Shown here piece by piece: positions 25,617 to 34,934 of a DNA stretch of 64,000 nucleotides. The DNA is from Quinella sp. 2Q5 (GTDB taxonomy: Bacteria; Bacillota; Negativicutes; Selenomonadales; Selenomonadaceae): contig JADEZQ010000003.1 of assembly GCA_015206785.1 (NCBI GenBank), forward strand, positions 62,001 through 126,000, written 5' to 3'. The position numbers and the translations under genes were made by a program. Numbering within the stretch: the stretch's first letter is position 1; each line of letters begins with the position of its first letter. The notes below the pieces were generated by a model. The model saw only the letters and a program-made list of their open reading frames with translations. It made no database searches and had not been told where the DNA came from.

Positions 25617-26066
25617 ATGGGAATGTTTTCGGGGATTGACGCCAGCGCATCGGGCTTGACGGCCGAGAGATTGCGCATGGACGTCATTTCAAACAACATA
25701 GCCAACGCCAACACTACACGCACCGAACGCGGCGGGGCTTATCATAGGCGCGTTGTCGTCTTTGAACCACGCAACCGCGAGCCTAAGCCCTTCGAACAGA
25801 GCTTGCGGCAGGCTTTGGGGCTCAGTCAACAACACGGCGAAGGCGTACGCGCCGTCTCCATCATTGAGGACAACACGCAAGGTCCGCTCGTTTACGATCC
25901 GGGTCACCCCGACGCCAACGCCGACGGCTACGTCGAAAAGCCCAACGTCAACATCGTCAACGAGATGGTCGACATGATCACCGCCCAACGCGCTTATGAA
26001 GCAAACTCCACCGCCATAACCGCCGCAAAGGCTATGGCATCCAAGGCTTTGGATATCGGCAAGTAA
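25617..26066 (+). CDS. flgC: Flagellar basal-body rod protein FlgC
   Basis: 149-residue rod protein. The N-terminal signature MFSGIDASASGLTAERLRMDVISNNIANANTT is split here only for length; its core is SNNIANANTT near residue 25. The C-terminal rod motif is NVNIVNEMVDMITAQRAYEAN. The ATG at 25617 has TGAGGA upstream. It lies 27 bp downstream of flgB. Confidence 0.95.
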   Translation: MGMFSGIDASASGLTAERLRMDVISNNIANANTTRTERGGAYHRRVVVFEPRNREPKPFEQSLRQALGLSQQHGEGVRAVSIIEDNTQGPLVYDPGHPDANADGYVEKPNVNIVNEMVDMITAQRAYEANSTAITAAKAMASKALDIGK

Positions 26067-26079
26067 TCCGCAAAAAAAT

Positions 26080-26107
26080 TTGCCATTGCCCCGCAAAGTG
26101 CTATAAT
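26080..26107 (+). promoter_or_regulatory. Internal promoter before fliE
   Basis: TTGCCA and a perfect TATAAT with a 16-bp spacer in the 84-bp gap between flgC and fliE. It may boost fliE-fliJ expression. Confidence 0.6.
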
Positions 26108-26150
26108 CGTCGATGTATGAACATCAGCCGACGAAAGGGAAGGTGACGAA

Positions 26151-26453
26151 ATGGATATAACTCCCATTGAGATGACGCCCGTGCACATGAGCGCGCGTAG
26201 TCACCTCGGCGAAACGGCGGCCGCTCAGCCCGTTAAAAGCTTCGGCGAATTTGTAACCGACGCGCTGAAAAAGGCCAACGAACTCGAATTGGAATCCGAA
26301 AAACTCAACGCGGCTTTGGCGGCCGGCAGAATAGAGGACATCTCTCAAGTTGTTGTTGCCTCTCAAAAAGCAGACATCGCCCTCCAATTGACGCTACAGT
26401 TGCGAAACCGTGCGACGGCGGCATATCAAGAAATCATGCGTATGCAGGTGTAA
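26151..26453 (+). CDS. fliE: Flagellar hook-basal body complex protein FliE
   Basis: 100-residue protein that joins the MS ring to the rod. FGEFVTDALKKANELE near residue 31 and the C-terminal LQLRNRATAAYQEIMRMQV are family hallmarks. The ATG at 26151 has AAGGTGACGAA-type upstream spacing. It sits between flgC and fliF, as in most Firmicute flagellar operons. Confidence 0.95.
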   Translation: MDITPIEMTPVHMSARSHLGETAAAQPVKSFGEFVTDALKKANELELESEKLNAALAAGRIEDISQVVVASQKADIALQLTLQLRNRATAAYQEIMRMQV

Positions 26454-26503
26454 CGCCCGGGCACAACTGATTAACCTCGGACGGTTCGAAAGGACTGAGT
26501 TTA

Positions 26504-28180
26504 TTGGCGAATTGGAGAGAGCGGCTCCGGGAGCTGTGGAATCGCTACGACAACAAGCGCAAGTATATTTTCATTGGCGGACTTATCGTTCTTGTGCTTG
26601 CCTTCGCAGGAATCTGCTTCCGGTATGGCAGCAAGCCAGACTATGTGCCGCTGTATACCAATTTGGAAACGAAAGACGCCGGCGACGTGGTCAACAGCCT
26701 GAAAGAAACGGGCGTGCCCTACGAATTGCTAGAAGACAAGAAGGGCGCGACCATCCTGGTGCCTGCCACGCAAGTGCATAATCTGCGGCTGGATCTGGCA
26801 TCTCAAGGACTGCCCCGCGGCAACAAAGGCTTTGAACTCTTCGACGACAGCAAGCTCGGCGTCACGGAGTTCCAAAACAAAATCAACTACCTGCAAGCCC
26901 TGCAGGGCGAACTTACCCGCACGATTGAACACCTCGGCGCGGTGGATAAGGCACGCGTGCACATCGTCCTTCCCGAAGACAGCCTCTACAAGAAGAACGA
27001 GAAGCCCGCAACCGCCTCCATACTGCTGATGCTCAAGCCCGAAACGCAGCTGACCAAGCCCGAAGTCAAAGGCATAGTCAACCTCGTCAGCCACAGCGTG
27101 CAGGGTCTCGCGCCCGAAAACATCACCATCGTCGACGAGGCGGGCAATATCCTCAACAAGAACGACGACGACGAACTTGAGCAACAGAACGCGCAGAACC
27201 TTCGCACGCTCAGCCAAATCGAAATGACGCGCAAAGTTCGCGACCACATTCAACAGAACATCCAGACCATGCTCGATAAAACTTTGGGCGAGGGCAACGC
27301 CTTCTGCCGCGTGAGCGTGGAACTTGACTTCGACGACAGGAAGATCGACCGACAGACTTTCACGCCCGTGGTTGATGAATCGGGCATCATTCGCAGCCAA
27401 CAGGACGTCTCCGAAAGCTACAACGGTCAATCCAACGTGCCCGGCGGTCCTGCGGGAGTTACGGGCAACATTCCGGGCTACGTCGCCGAAGAGCGCAACG
27501 CTAACGCCGAATATGAGCGCAAGGAGTCCATCCGCAACTACGAAATCAACGAGGAGAACCAGAAAATTATCGCGTCGCCAGGCTCAATCCGCCGCTTAAC
27601 TGTTGCCGTTTTGGTTAGCGACGAAATCACCCAGCTCCAGCAGGAAGGTTTGCTTCGCGCCGTCAGTTCCGCGGCGGGCATCAACGAAGAGCGCGGCGAC
27701 ACCATTTCCGTCGAGCCCATGCCGTTCAACACAGACCTGCGCGACCAAAGAGCGGAAGAAGCTCGCCTTGAACAGTTGCGCAAAGACAGGATTTTGTACA
27801 CGGAGATTGCGGCCATGATATTGATTGCGGCATTGCTTTTGGGCGGATTCTTGATGTACCGTTGGAAGAAACGCAAGGAACGTCAAGCGGAGTTGGAAGC
27901 CAAGCTCGAAGCCGAACGAAAAGCACGCGAGGAGGCTGAGGAGGCCAAACGTCGCGAGGAAGAAGAGATTCAACGCGCTCAAATGGCTCAACGCGCGGCA
28001 ATTGCTGCCGAAGCCGAGCAACGCGCCGAGGCAGTTGAAAACAACGAGATCGAAGACGAAAACCTCACGCCCGAAGAACGTCAGCAGCTTGAAGAGAAAA
28101 ATGCCATCCTCAAACTCATCGACGAGAAACCTGCGGAAGTTGCCATGCTCGTTAAGCTGTGGCTTGCCGAGGACGAATAA
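26504..28180 (+). CDS. fliF: Flagellar MS-ring protein FliF
   Basis: 558-residue membrane ring protein. TM1 is at about residues 24-42, and a PDYVPLYTNLETKDAGDVVN ring-building region follows. KVRDHIQQNIQTMLDKTLG precedes the variable periplasmic loop, TM2 is near residues 432-452, and the acidic C-terminal tail binds FliG. A long Glu/Ala/Arg-rich helical stretch lies between TM2 and the tail. The start is TTG at 26504, with AAAGGA upstream. Full length for the family. Confidence 0.95.
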   Translation: MANWRERLRELWNRYDNKRKYIFIGGLIVLVLAFAGICFRYGSKPDYVPLYTNLETKDAGDVVNSLKETGVPYELLEDKKGATILVPATQVHNLRLDLASQGLPRGNKGFELFDDSKLGVTEFQNKINYLQALQGELTRTIEHLGAVDKARVHIVLPEDSLYKKNEKPATASILLMLKPETQLTKPEVKGIVNLVSHSVQGLAPENITIVDEAGNILNKNDDDELEQQNAQNLRTLSQIEMTRKVRDHIQQNIQTMLDKTLGEGNAFCRVSVELDFDDRKIDRQTFTPVVDESGIIRSQQDVSESYNGQSNVPGGPAGVTGNIPGYVAEERNANAEYERKESIRNYEINEENQKIIASPGSIRRLTVAVLVSDEITQLQQEGLLRAVSSAAGINEERGDTISVEPMPFNTDLRDQRAEEARLEQLRKDRILYTEIAAMILIAALLLGGFLMYRWKKRKERQAELEAKLEAERKAREEAEEAKRREEEEIQRAQMAQRAAIAAEAEQRAEAVENNEIEDENLTPEERQQLEEKNAILKLIDEKPAEVAMLVKLWLAEDE

Positions 28181-28240
28181 TTCTTTGCGGTTGGCAATAA
28201 ACTACGCCAGCCGCTTTTTGTGTGGAACGGAGGAGATTCA

Positions 28241-29272
28241 ATGCCAAGCTTGCAAGACATGTATAACGAACCCAAGCCGATGACTGCGCACGAGAAAGCG
28301 GCGATACTGTTCATTGCCCTGGGCGGCGACTACGCGGCAAAAGTTTTTGAACACATGGACGAGGAAGAGATCGAGTCTATCACGTTGGAGATTGCCAACA
28401 ACCGCCACGTCAGCCGCGAGAAGAAGACCGCGGTCATCAGCGAATTCTATCAGATGATGATGGCGAACGATTACCTGTCCACCGGCGGCATCGAATACGC
28501 GCAGACCGTTTTGGAGAAGGCTCTCGGCGCGGAGAAGGCGACAGAGATTCTGCAGAGGCTGACGTCGAGCCTGCAAGTTCGCCCGTTCGAATTCCTGCGC
28601 AAGACCGACCCGTCGCAGTTGCTCAACTTCCTGCAGAACGAACACCCCCAGACAATCGCGCTGGTTATGGCGTACCTGTCGCCCGACCAAGCCGGTATCG
28701 TCATGAGCGGGCTCTCGGTGGACGCACAGGCAGACGTCGCCAAACGAATCGCGCTGATGGACAGAACTTCGCCCGACGTCATTCGCGAGATTGAACGCGT
28801 GCTGGAGAAAAAAATTTCGTCGCTGTCCACGCAAGACTTCACCATTGCCGGCGGCGTTCAGGCGGTCGTCGAAGTCCTCAACCGCGTCGACCGCGCAACC
28901 GAACGCGCTATCATTGAATCGTTGGAAGTCGACAGCCCCGAACTCGCCGAGGAAATCAAACAGCTCATGTTCGTCTTCGAGGATATCGTTTTGCTCGACG
29001 ACCGTTCATTGCAACTCGTCCTGCGCGAAGTCGACACCAAGGAGCTGGCTCTGGCTATGAAGGCGACGAGCGACGAGGTTGCCGAGAAAATCTACAAGAA
29101 CATGTCCAAACGCGCCGCCGATATGTTGAAGGAAGAAATCTCTTACATGGGTCCCGTCAAGATCCGCGACGTCGAGGAGGCGCAGACCAAGGTCGTCAAC
29201 ATAATCCGCACGATGGAGGACAAGGGCTTGATCGTTATCGTGCGCGGGCAAGGAGAGGGTATGCTTGTTTAA
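28241..29272 (+). CDS. fliG: Flagellar motor switch protein FliG
   Basis: 343-residue rotor protein that transmits torque. N-terminal KAAILFIALG binds FliF; the middle domain has the EHPQTIALVMAYL motif near residue 134; the C-terminal torque domain has MFVFEDIVLLDDRSLQLVLREVD, split by its charged ridge. ATG at 28241 behind CGGAGGAG. The stop overlaps the start of fliH by eight bases. Confidence 0.96.
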   Translation: MPSLQDMYNEPKPMTAHEKAAILFIALGGDYAAKVFEHMDEEEIESITLEIANNRHVSREKKTAVISEFYQMMMANDYLSTGGIEYAQTVLEKALGAEKATEILQRLTSSLQVRPFEFLRKTDPSQLLNFLQNEHPQTIALVMAYLSPDQAGIVMSGLSVDAQADVAKRIALMDRTSPDVIREIERVLEKKISSLSTQDFTIAGGVQAVVEVLNRVDRATERAIIESLEVDSPELAEEIKQLMFVFEDIVLLDDRSLQLVLREVDTKELALAMKATSDEVAEKIYKNMSKRAADMLKEEISYMGPVKIRDVEEAQTKVVNIIRTMEDKGLIVIVRGQGEGMLV

Positions 29273-30200
29273 TAAAACTATCGTGCGCCACATGGTCTTC
29301 GGCGAACCCGTCATTATCGGACCGAAGCCCAAGCCCGTCGTCGTTGAGCCCGAACCCGAAGCTATTGACGAACCCGAAGTCGAAGTCGTTGAGCCGGAAC
29401 CCGAACCCAAAATCGATTTGGAATTGCAACGCAAACTGCTGGACGAAATTTCCGCACGCCTCGCCGACATCGAAGCCAAGACCGCTGACGCCGAAGCCAA
29501 ATTCCGTCAGGCGGAAGAGACTTTGCTTGAAGCCGACAAGACCAAAACTCAAGCCGACCGTCTGCAGAAGAAGGCGCACAAGATTCGCGAGGAGGCTCGT
29601 GCTGAAGCCGACAAACTCATCGCCGACACCAAGCGCGAGGCTGAGGAGACTCTCGCCGCCGCCCGCAAGGAAGGCTATGACGACGGCTACGCCGAGGGCA
29701 GGGAAATCGGCATCAAGGACGGGCGCGAACACATCGAAGACGAACTCGCCGACATCGTCCGCCAAGCCAACGACAAAGCTCAACAGACCATTCGCGACGC
29801 CAAGGAACAGACGAGCGAATATTTCATTCGCGCCGAAGACGACATCGCTCGCATCGTCAACATCGCCATTGAAAAAGTTCTGCCCAATCTCTTCCGCGAA
29901 ATGCCGCAAGCAATCCTGCCCGCCGTTCGCGAAGCCGTTCGTCATGTGCGCGACCAACGCGAGATTAAAGTCCACGTCGAACCTTACAGCTACGATTTGA
30001 TTTTGATGGCGCGTTCGGAATTTCAGTCCATGCTCACCGACGGCACCGCGATTATCGAGATTGTTTCCGACGACGCGTTGAAGCCGGGCGATTGCATAAT
30101 CGAGACGCCAAACGGCAACGTCGACGCAAGACTTTCCACGCAACTGGAGCTGATGAAGTCCGCCGTGCAGAGCGTGATGAACGGAGGCAGCCGTGATTAA
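29265..30200 (+). CDS. fliH: Flagellar export apparatus protein FliH
   Basis: 311-residue regulator of the FliI ATPase. A Pro-Glu-rich N-terminal region (repeated EPEPE motifs, residues ~22-50) precedes a long coiled coil (~50-170). The coiled coil includes the GYDDGYAEGREIGIKDGRE Gly-repeat segment typical of FliH. The C-terminal FliI-binding domain ends with GDCIIETPNGNVDARL. The TTG start lies inside the fliG 3' end, and the 3' end overlaps fliI by eight bases. The protein is longer than E. coli FliH because of the acidic N-terminus. Confidence 0.9.
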   Translation: MFNKTIVRHMVFGEPVIIGPKPKPVVVEPEPEAIDEPEVEVVEPEPEPKIDLELQRKLLDEISARLADIEAKTADAEAKFRQAEETLLEADKTKTQADRLQKKAHKIREEARAEADKLIADTKREAEETLAAARKEGYDDGYAEGREIGIKDGREHIEDELADIVRQANDKAQQTIRDAKEQTSEYFIRAEDDIARIVNIAIEKVLPNLFREMPQAILPAVREAVRHVRDQREIKVHVEPYSYDLILMARSEFQSMLTDGTAIIEIVSDDALKPGDCIIETPNGNVDARLSTQLELMKSAVQSVMNGGSRD

Positions 30201-31518
30201 GAACGATATCAACCTGCAGAAGTATCGCGACGCGCTAAGCGACTGCAACACCGTCAAGCTCACGGGCAAGGTCACGCAGGTTGTCGGGCTGGTGATGGAG
30301 ACGCAGGGGCCGACGGTGAGCGTGGGCGAACTTTGCTACGTCACGTCGAAAATTCCGAACGTGCCGCCGATCCCCGCAGAAGTCGTCGGCTTTCGCGAAG
30401 GACGCGCCATGCTCATGCCAATCGGCGAAATGCAAGGCGTCGGTCCAGGTTGCGAGGTCGTTGCCGCGCAGAAGATGTTGCAGGTCAGAGTCGGTGACGA
30501 ATTGCTCGGACGCGTGCTCGACGGCTTGGGCAACCCGATGGACGGCAAAGGACCAATCCTGTCGAACCTGAAGTATCCTCTGCAAGCTCCGCCGCCGCAC
30601 CCGTTGACAAGACCGCGCATCACGCAAAATCTTTACGTCGGCGTCCGCGCGGTTGATGGGCTCATCACAATGGGCGACGGTCAGCGTATCGGAATTATGG
30701 CGGGCTCAGGCGTCGGCAAGTCAACGCTCCTGTCGATGATTGCTCGCAACACCGAAGCCGACATCAGCGTCATTGCACTCGTCGGCGAACGCGGCAGGGA
30801 AGTTCGTGACTTCATTGAACGCGACTTGGGCGAGGCGGGTTTGAAGCGTTCGGTCGTCGTCGTGGCAACCAGCGACCAGCCTGCGCTCGTTCGCATCAAA
30901 GGCGCAATGACTGCCACCGCCATTGCCGAATACTTCCGCGACCAAGGCCGCAAGGTTATCCTGATGATGGATTCGGTCACGCGCTTTGCAATGGCTCAAC
31001 GCGAGGTCGGCTTGACTATCGGTGAACCCCCTGCCACCCGCGGTTATACGCCGTCGGTCTTCGCGCTGTTGCCGAAACTTTTGGAACGCGCGGGAACTTC
31101 CGACACCGGATCAATCACGGGGATTTATACCGTGCTCGTGGACGGCGACGACATGAACGAACCCATTGCCGACGCCGTGCGCTCAATTCTCGACGGGCAC
31201 ATCGTCTTGAGCCGATCAATCGCCGCGCAGAACCATTACCCCGCAATCGACGTGCTCGGCTCCGTCAGCCGCGTCATGGTCGAGGTCGTCGCGCCCGAAC
31301 ATTTGAAAGCCGCTCAACGTCTGCGTGCATTGATGGCGGTTTATAAGGACGCCGAGGACTTGATTCATATCGGAGCGTACGTCAAAGGCTCAAGCAAACG
31401 CATCGACGAGGCTATCGGCAAAATCGATTCCATCAACGAATTCCTCTGCCAGGACATTTACGAGGTCGACAGCTACGATGTCACCAAGCAAAAGCTCATG
31501 AAGATTGCGGGCAATTGA
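30193..31518 (+). CDS. fliI: Flagellum-specific ATP synthase FliI
   Basis: 441-residue export ATPase. The P-loop is AGSGVGKST at residues 170-178 and Walker B is VILMMDS ending near 262, with VGERGREVRDFIE between them. The C-terminal region contains HYPAIDVLGSVSRVM. GTG start at 30193, overlapping the fliH stop, with CGGAGG upstream. It energises unfolding and delivery of flagellar substrates together with FliH and FliJ. Confidence 0.96.
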   Translation: MIKNDINLQKYRDALSDCNTVKLTGKVTQVVGLVMETQGPTVSVGELCYVTSKIPNVPPIPAEVVGFREGRAMLMPIGEMQGVGPGCEVVAAQKMLQVRVGDELLGRVLDGLGNPMDGKGPILSNLKYPLQAPPPHPLTRPRITQNLYVGVRAVDGLITMGDGQRIGIMAGSGVGKSTLLSMIARNTEADISVIALVGERGREVRDFIERDLGEAGLKRSVVVVATSDQPALVRIKGAMTATAIAEYFRDQGRKVILMMDSVTRFAMAQREVGLTIGEPPATRGYTPSVFALLPKLLERAGTSDTGSITGIYTVLVDGDDMNEPIADAVRSILDGHIVLSRSIAAQNHYPAIDVLGSVSRVMVEVVAPEHLKAAQRLRALMAVYKDAEDLIHIGAYVKGSSKRIDEAIGKIDSINEFLCQDIYEVDSYDVTKQKLMKIAGN

Positions 31519-31519
31519 C

Positions 31520-31969
31520 ATGAAGAAGTTCAAGTTCCAACTGGAAACGCTGCTCAACGTCACTCGCCGCAAGAAAGACGACGCCGAGATAAAATTCGCC
31601 GAAGCATCGCGCAAGCTGGAAGAGTGCCGCGCGAAGTTGCAGGTCTTGTTGCGGGAGCTAGCCGAAGGTCAGCACGAGTTCGCCGAAAAAACTTCCGCGG
31701 GCAAAACCATCACCGTCAACGTGATTATGATGTACAACAGCTTCTTCAACTGGAAGCGGCACCAAATCGAAGAGCAACAGCAAATCATTCTGCGCGCCAC
31801 GCAAGACAAACAGGTCAAGCTCAAGTTGCTCATGCAGCTGATGACGTACCTGAAGAGTATCGAACAGCTCAAAGAGAAACGCCGCAACGAGTACAACGCC
31901 GAGTTGCTTGCCGAGGAGCAGAAATTGTTGGACGAGATCGGACTGCAACTTTCCATGCGCGGTCAATAA
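31520..31969 (+). CDS. fliJ: Flagellar export chaperone FliJ
   Basis: 149-residue, almost wholly coiled-coil protein. The N-terminus KKFKFQLETLLNVTRRKKDDAE is typical of FliJ (shown only to mark residues 2-23; the key part is FQLETLLNVT). It stimulates the FliI hexamer. I start at ATG 31520, two bases after the fliI stop. A terminator follows, so fliK and later genes are not adjacent. Confidence 0.9.
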   Translation: MKKFKFQLETLLNVTRRKKDDAEIKFAEASRKLEECRAKLQVLLRELAEGQHEFAEKTSAGKTITVNVIMMYNSFFNWKRHQIEEQQQIILRATQDKQVKLKLLMQLMTYLKSIEQLKEKRRNEYNAELLAEEQKLLDEIGLQLSMRGQ

Positions 31970-31996
31970 AAAAACTCCCAGCGCGGGAGTTTTTTT
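31968..31996. terminator. Terminator between fliJ and the GT2 gene
   Basis: AAAAAACTCCC...GGGAGTTTTTT with flanking A and T runs, serving both convergent transcripts. Confidence 0.88.
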
Positions 31997-31998
31997 TG

Positions 31999-32985
31999 TT
32001 ATCGACGGCGGGCGTTGCGTTCGGTTGGAATGCGTTCGGCGGTGTAAATCATTCGGTCGCCATCAATCTCATCGACGAGGTAAATCGGTCGGTGTTTGGT
32101 CTCGTGGAAAATTTGTCCGAGATATTCGCCGATAATCCCCAACGCCAAAAGCTGTGTGCCGCCCAGGAAGAGCATTACCGTCATCAGCGTCGGATAGCCC
32201 GCCACGGGGTCGCCGTAGAGCAGTGCCCTTGCCAACACGATCAGCATGTAAACCATCGCGCCGCACGAAACCGTTATCCCAAGGAACGTCATCATTCGCA
32301 GCGGGGCGGTCGTGAAGGACGTCATGCCCTTCATCGCCAGGTTGAACAGCGAAAAAAAATTCCACGTCGTTTGACCGGCGGCGCGAGGCTGAACTTCAAA
32401 CGGGATCTCCTTCTTGCGGAAGCCGACCCACGTGAACAGCCCCTTGGTGAAGCGTTGGTTCTCGCGCATCAACTTCAACGCCTCAATGCATCTGCGGTCG
32501 AGCAAACGGAAGTCGCCGACGTCGCGTTGCATTTCGTAGGACGTGCTGAATTTTTTCATCGCGGCATAGAACAGATTGGCGCACGTGCGTTTGAGTCGGG
32601 TCTCGCCGTGTCGGTCGGTGCGTTTGGCGCAGACGTCGTCGTAACCCGCTCGCCACCACTTGACCATCTCGGCAATGAGCTGCGGCGGGTGCTGAAGGTC
32701 GGCGTCCATTATGATCACGGCGTCGCCCTCGGCAAAGTCAATGCCCGCCATCATAGCGGACTCCTTGCCGAAGTTTCGCGACAGGCTCAAGTAAGTAACG
32801 TCCTCGTGCGCGGCGGACAGGGTTCGCAGTTTCTCAAGCGTGCCGTCGCGGCTGCCGTCGTTGACGAAGATGTAGCGGAACTTGCAGTCGGGGATTTGGT
32901 CGACGCATTCCGTAACAGTGGGATAGAACAAGTCAATGACTTCCTGCTCGTTGTAGCACGGCACGACGATTGTGATGTTGTCCAT
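31999..32985 (-). CDS. Family 2 glycosyltransferase with two C-terminal membrane segments (GtrB/DPM-like)
   Basis: 328 residues. The GT-A domain has VVPCYNEQEVI at ~8-18, the NDGSRDGT loop, the metal-binding MDADLQHPP near 95 and the QRDVGDFRLLDRR motif. Two hydrophobic segments (~232-256 and ~268-292) match polyisoprenyl-phosphate glycosyltransferases of the GtrB/ArnC type. It would load a sugar onto a lipid carrier for surface glycans. ATG at 32985 with GAGG upstream. It is the last gene of the cdaA-cdaR transcript, 12 bp after cdaR. Confidence 0.9.
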   Translation of the reverse strand: MDNITIVVPCYNEQEVIDLFYPTVTECVDQIPDCKFRYIFVNDGSRDGTLEKLRTLSAAHEDVTYLSLSRNFGKESAMMAGIDFAEGDAVIIMDADLQHPPQLIAEMVKWWRAGYDDVCAKRTDRHGETRLKRTCANLFYAAMKKFSTSYEMQRDVGDFRLLDRRCIEALKLMRENQRFTKGLFTWVGFRKKEIPFEVQPRAAGQTTWNFFSLFNLAMKGMTSFTTAPLRMMTFLGITVSCGAMVYMLIVLARALLYGDPVAGYPTLMTVMLFLGGTQLLALGIIGEYLGQIFHETKHRPIYLVDEIDGDRMIYTAERIPTERNARRR

Positions 32986-32997
32986 GAATTCACCGCC

Positions 32998-33945
32998 TCA
33001 GTTGCCCGACGAATCGCGCATGACCGGCTTCCTCACCACCAACGCCGAAACCGTCACCTGGTCTGTCTTGACTTGCACGCCGTCGGGTATGTCTAGCTTG
33101 AGCGTGCCCGTGAAGGTGCGTTGACCCGTCTGCACCGTGAACGGCACCGTCTTTAAAGTGATGATGCTGTTGACTACGGACTCCGCGCCGACGATTTCAA
33201 GCTGCGCGGGCTCGGCGGTGATTTTGGTGAGCTCCCAACCCTCCGCCGCGGAAAGTTCGGGAACGACGGGGACGATGCGTTTCTTCAGACCGCTTTGCAT
33301 TTCCACGGAAACGGTGATGACGCTGGGCACCACCCGCACGCGTTCGACGAGATTGTTCTCCGCGTCCACAGCGTTCATTGATATCTGCGTCTCGAAGCTG
33401 GAAGAAGTTCCCGCCAAACTCAATGAGCCGTAAACTTTGGCGACGCGTTCCACCAGCGATTTGGGGCCGACGACGGTTACGAAGTCCATTGACTTGCGAA
33501 TCTCTTTGATTGCCGAATCGGACGAAATCTCCCCCTGCGTCACCAAATCGATTGCCATCTGATATTCGACGAGCGGGTCGATGTTCACCGTTACGACGGC
33601 GGGATCAGTTTCGACTAACTCGAAGCCCTGCGGCATCACGACCTTCGGAATGATTTGATGGGGACCTTCGCCCAAGCCGTCCAGATTTGCGTAGACGCGG
33701 AAGGCGTTGGCGTCGTACTTGACGAAATTTGAACGCGGGGCGCGCGTCTCCACCCTGACCGTGCGCACGTTGCAGACCGTGGCAAAATCTTGCGGGGTAT
33801 TCGAAATCGTCAGCGGCACGTCGTACGAGCCTTCGATTGGCGGATCTTGGTCGTCCATGACGAAAATCCACATGATGAACGCCGCAATAAGCGCGATGAT
33901 TTTTTTCAGCAGGTTGCGGCGGAAAATGTCCAACAGCCACTTCAT
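32998..33945 (-). CDS. cdaR: CdaR, YbbR-domain regulator of c-di-AMP synthase
   Basis: 315-residue membrane-anchored protein. A single N-terminal TM (~17-34, KKIIALIAAFIMWIFVM) is followed by about three YbbR repeats outside the membrane, with recurring patterns such as VRVETRAP, VTVVGPKSLVERV and LEIVGAESVVNSI. CdaR binds and modulates CdaA. ATG at 33945 overlaps the cdaA stop (ATGA), with GGAGGCGAGGCAA upstream. Confidence 0.9.
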   Translation of the reverse strand: MKWLLDIFRRNLLKKIIALIAAFIMWIFVMDDQDPPIEGSYDVPLTISNTPQDFATVCNVRTVRVETRAPRSNFVKYDANAFRVYANLDGLGEGPHQIIPKVVMPQGFELVETDPAVVTVNIDPLVEYQMAIDLVTQGEISSDSAIKEIRKSMDFVTVVGPKSLVERVAKVYGSLSLAGTSSSFETQISMNAVDAENNLVERVRVVPSVITVSVEMQSGLKKRIVPVVPELSAAEGWELTKITAEPAQLEIVGAESVVNSIITLKTVPFTVQTGQRTFTGTLKLDIPDGVQVKTDQVTVSALVVRKPVMRDSSGN

Positions 33946-34787
33946 TTGCCTCGCCTCCACATGGAAAGAATCTTGCTCAAGAAAGTGTTGTCCTCGGCGG
34001 CGAAAGCCGGACGGATTTTTGCGGCAAGCGTCTTCTCGTCGAAGTGGCGGGCAAGGTGACCACCTTCAGCGACGGAAATGGTGCCCGTCTCTTCGCTGAC
34101 GACGACGATGAGCGCGTCGCACTGTTCGGATAGCCCGATTGCCGCGCGATGACGCGTGCCCAGCTCCGTGGAAAGTTCGCGGTTCTCCGTCAATGGCAGG
34201 ACGCACGCCGCAGAAATTAATCTCTTGCCGCGAATGATAGCCGCGCCGTCGTGAAGAGGCGTGTTGACGATGAAGACGTTGAGCAGGAATTCCGAGCTGA
34301 TTAGCCCGTCTATGTGAATGCCCGTGACGGAGATGTCGTTGAGTTTCATTTCGCGTTCGAGCACCATCAGCGCGCCCGTCTTGGTCTGCGAAAGTTTTTT
34401 GGCGGTCTTGACTATCTCGTCGACGACGTTGTCGGCGGTCTTCTTGTCCAGTAGCGAAACGGAATTACGAATGAACTTGCCTTGCCCGATGTGTTCAAGT
34501 GCGCGGCGCAGCTCCGGCTGAAAGAGAATCGGCAGGGCAATGAGCAGCCAATTGGAAGCCTTCTGCAGGAGCCAGTTCATCGCGTGCAAGTCGAGCCAGT
34601 CGCAAAGTATCGTCAAGGTCGCGATGACCATGAGCCCTTTGACCAAGGTGATGGCGCGGGTGTCTTGAATCATTTGGTAGGATTTGTAGAGGATTGCCGC
34701 GACGACGATGATGTCGAAAATATCCAGCCACGTTATCGTCGTGACAATATCGCGAACCTTGTCGGTGAATTCAAAATCTAACGGCAC
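33942..34787 (-). CDS. cdaA: Diadenylate cyclase CdaA
   Basis: 281-residue membrane enzyme that makes c-di-AMP from two ATP. Three N-terminal TM segments (within residues ~20-90) precede the DAC domain. The catalytic DGA is at 180-182 in LHDGAAIIRG, and the RHR is at 212-214 in GTRHRAAIG. I choose GTG 34787, eight bases after AAGGGAG. The much longer upstream frame overlaps antisense genes and is not coding. First gene of cdaA-cdaR-GT2; no glmM follows, unlike the common cdaA-cdaR-glmM order. Confidence 0.93.
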   Translation of the reverse strand: MPLDFEFTDKVRDIVTTITWLDIFDIIVVAAILYKSYQMIQDTRAITLVKGLMVIATLTILCDWLDLHAMNWLLQKASNWLLIALPILFQPELRRALEHIGQGKFIRNSVSLLDKKTADNVVDEIVKTAKKLSQTKTGALMVLEREMKLNDISVTGIHIDGLISSEFLLNVFIVNTPLHDGAAIIRGKRLISAACVLPLTENRELSTELGTRHRAAIGLSEQCDALIVVVSEETGTISVAEGGHLARHFDEKTLAAKIRPAFAAEDNTFLSKILSMWRRGK

Positions 34788-34821
34788 GAGCGTCACTCCC
34801 TTGGCGAAAAGTTCTGGCAAC

Positions 34822-34850
34822 ACTGTACCACAAAAATTTTTCAGATTCAA
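34822..34850 (-). promoter_or_regulatory. Promoter of cdaA-cdaR
   Basis: Minus-strand TTGAAT and TACAGT with a 17-bp spacer containing AAAAATTTTT. Confidence 0.65.
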
Positions 34851-34876
34851 TCTTGCGCGTCCGGCGGAACTTTCGG

Positions 34877-34904
34877 TTGCAGAAAAAATTTTCAACGCTA
34901 TAAT
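34877..34904 (+). promoter_or_regulatory. Promoter of the frnE-like gene
   Basis: TTGCAG and TATAAT with a 16-bp spacer that begins AAAAAATTTT. Confidence 0.75.
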
Positions 34905-34934
34905 GACGTTCAACAATCCGAGGAGGTTTTTGCC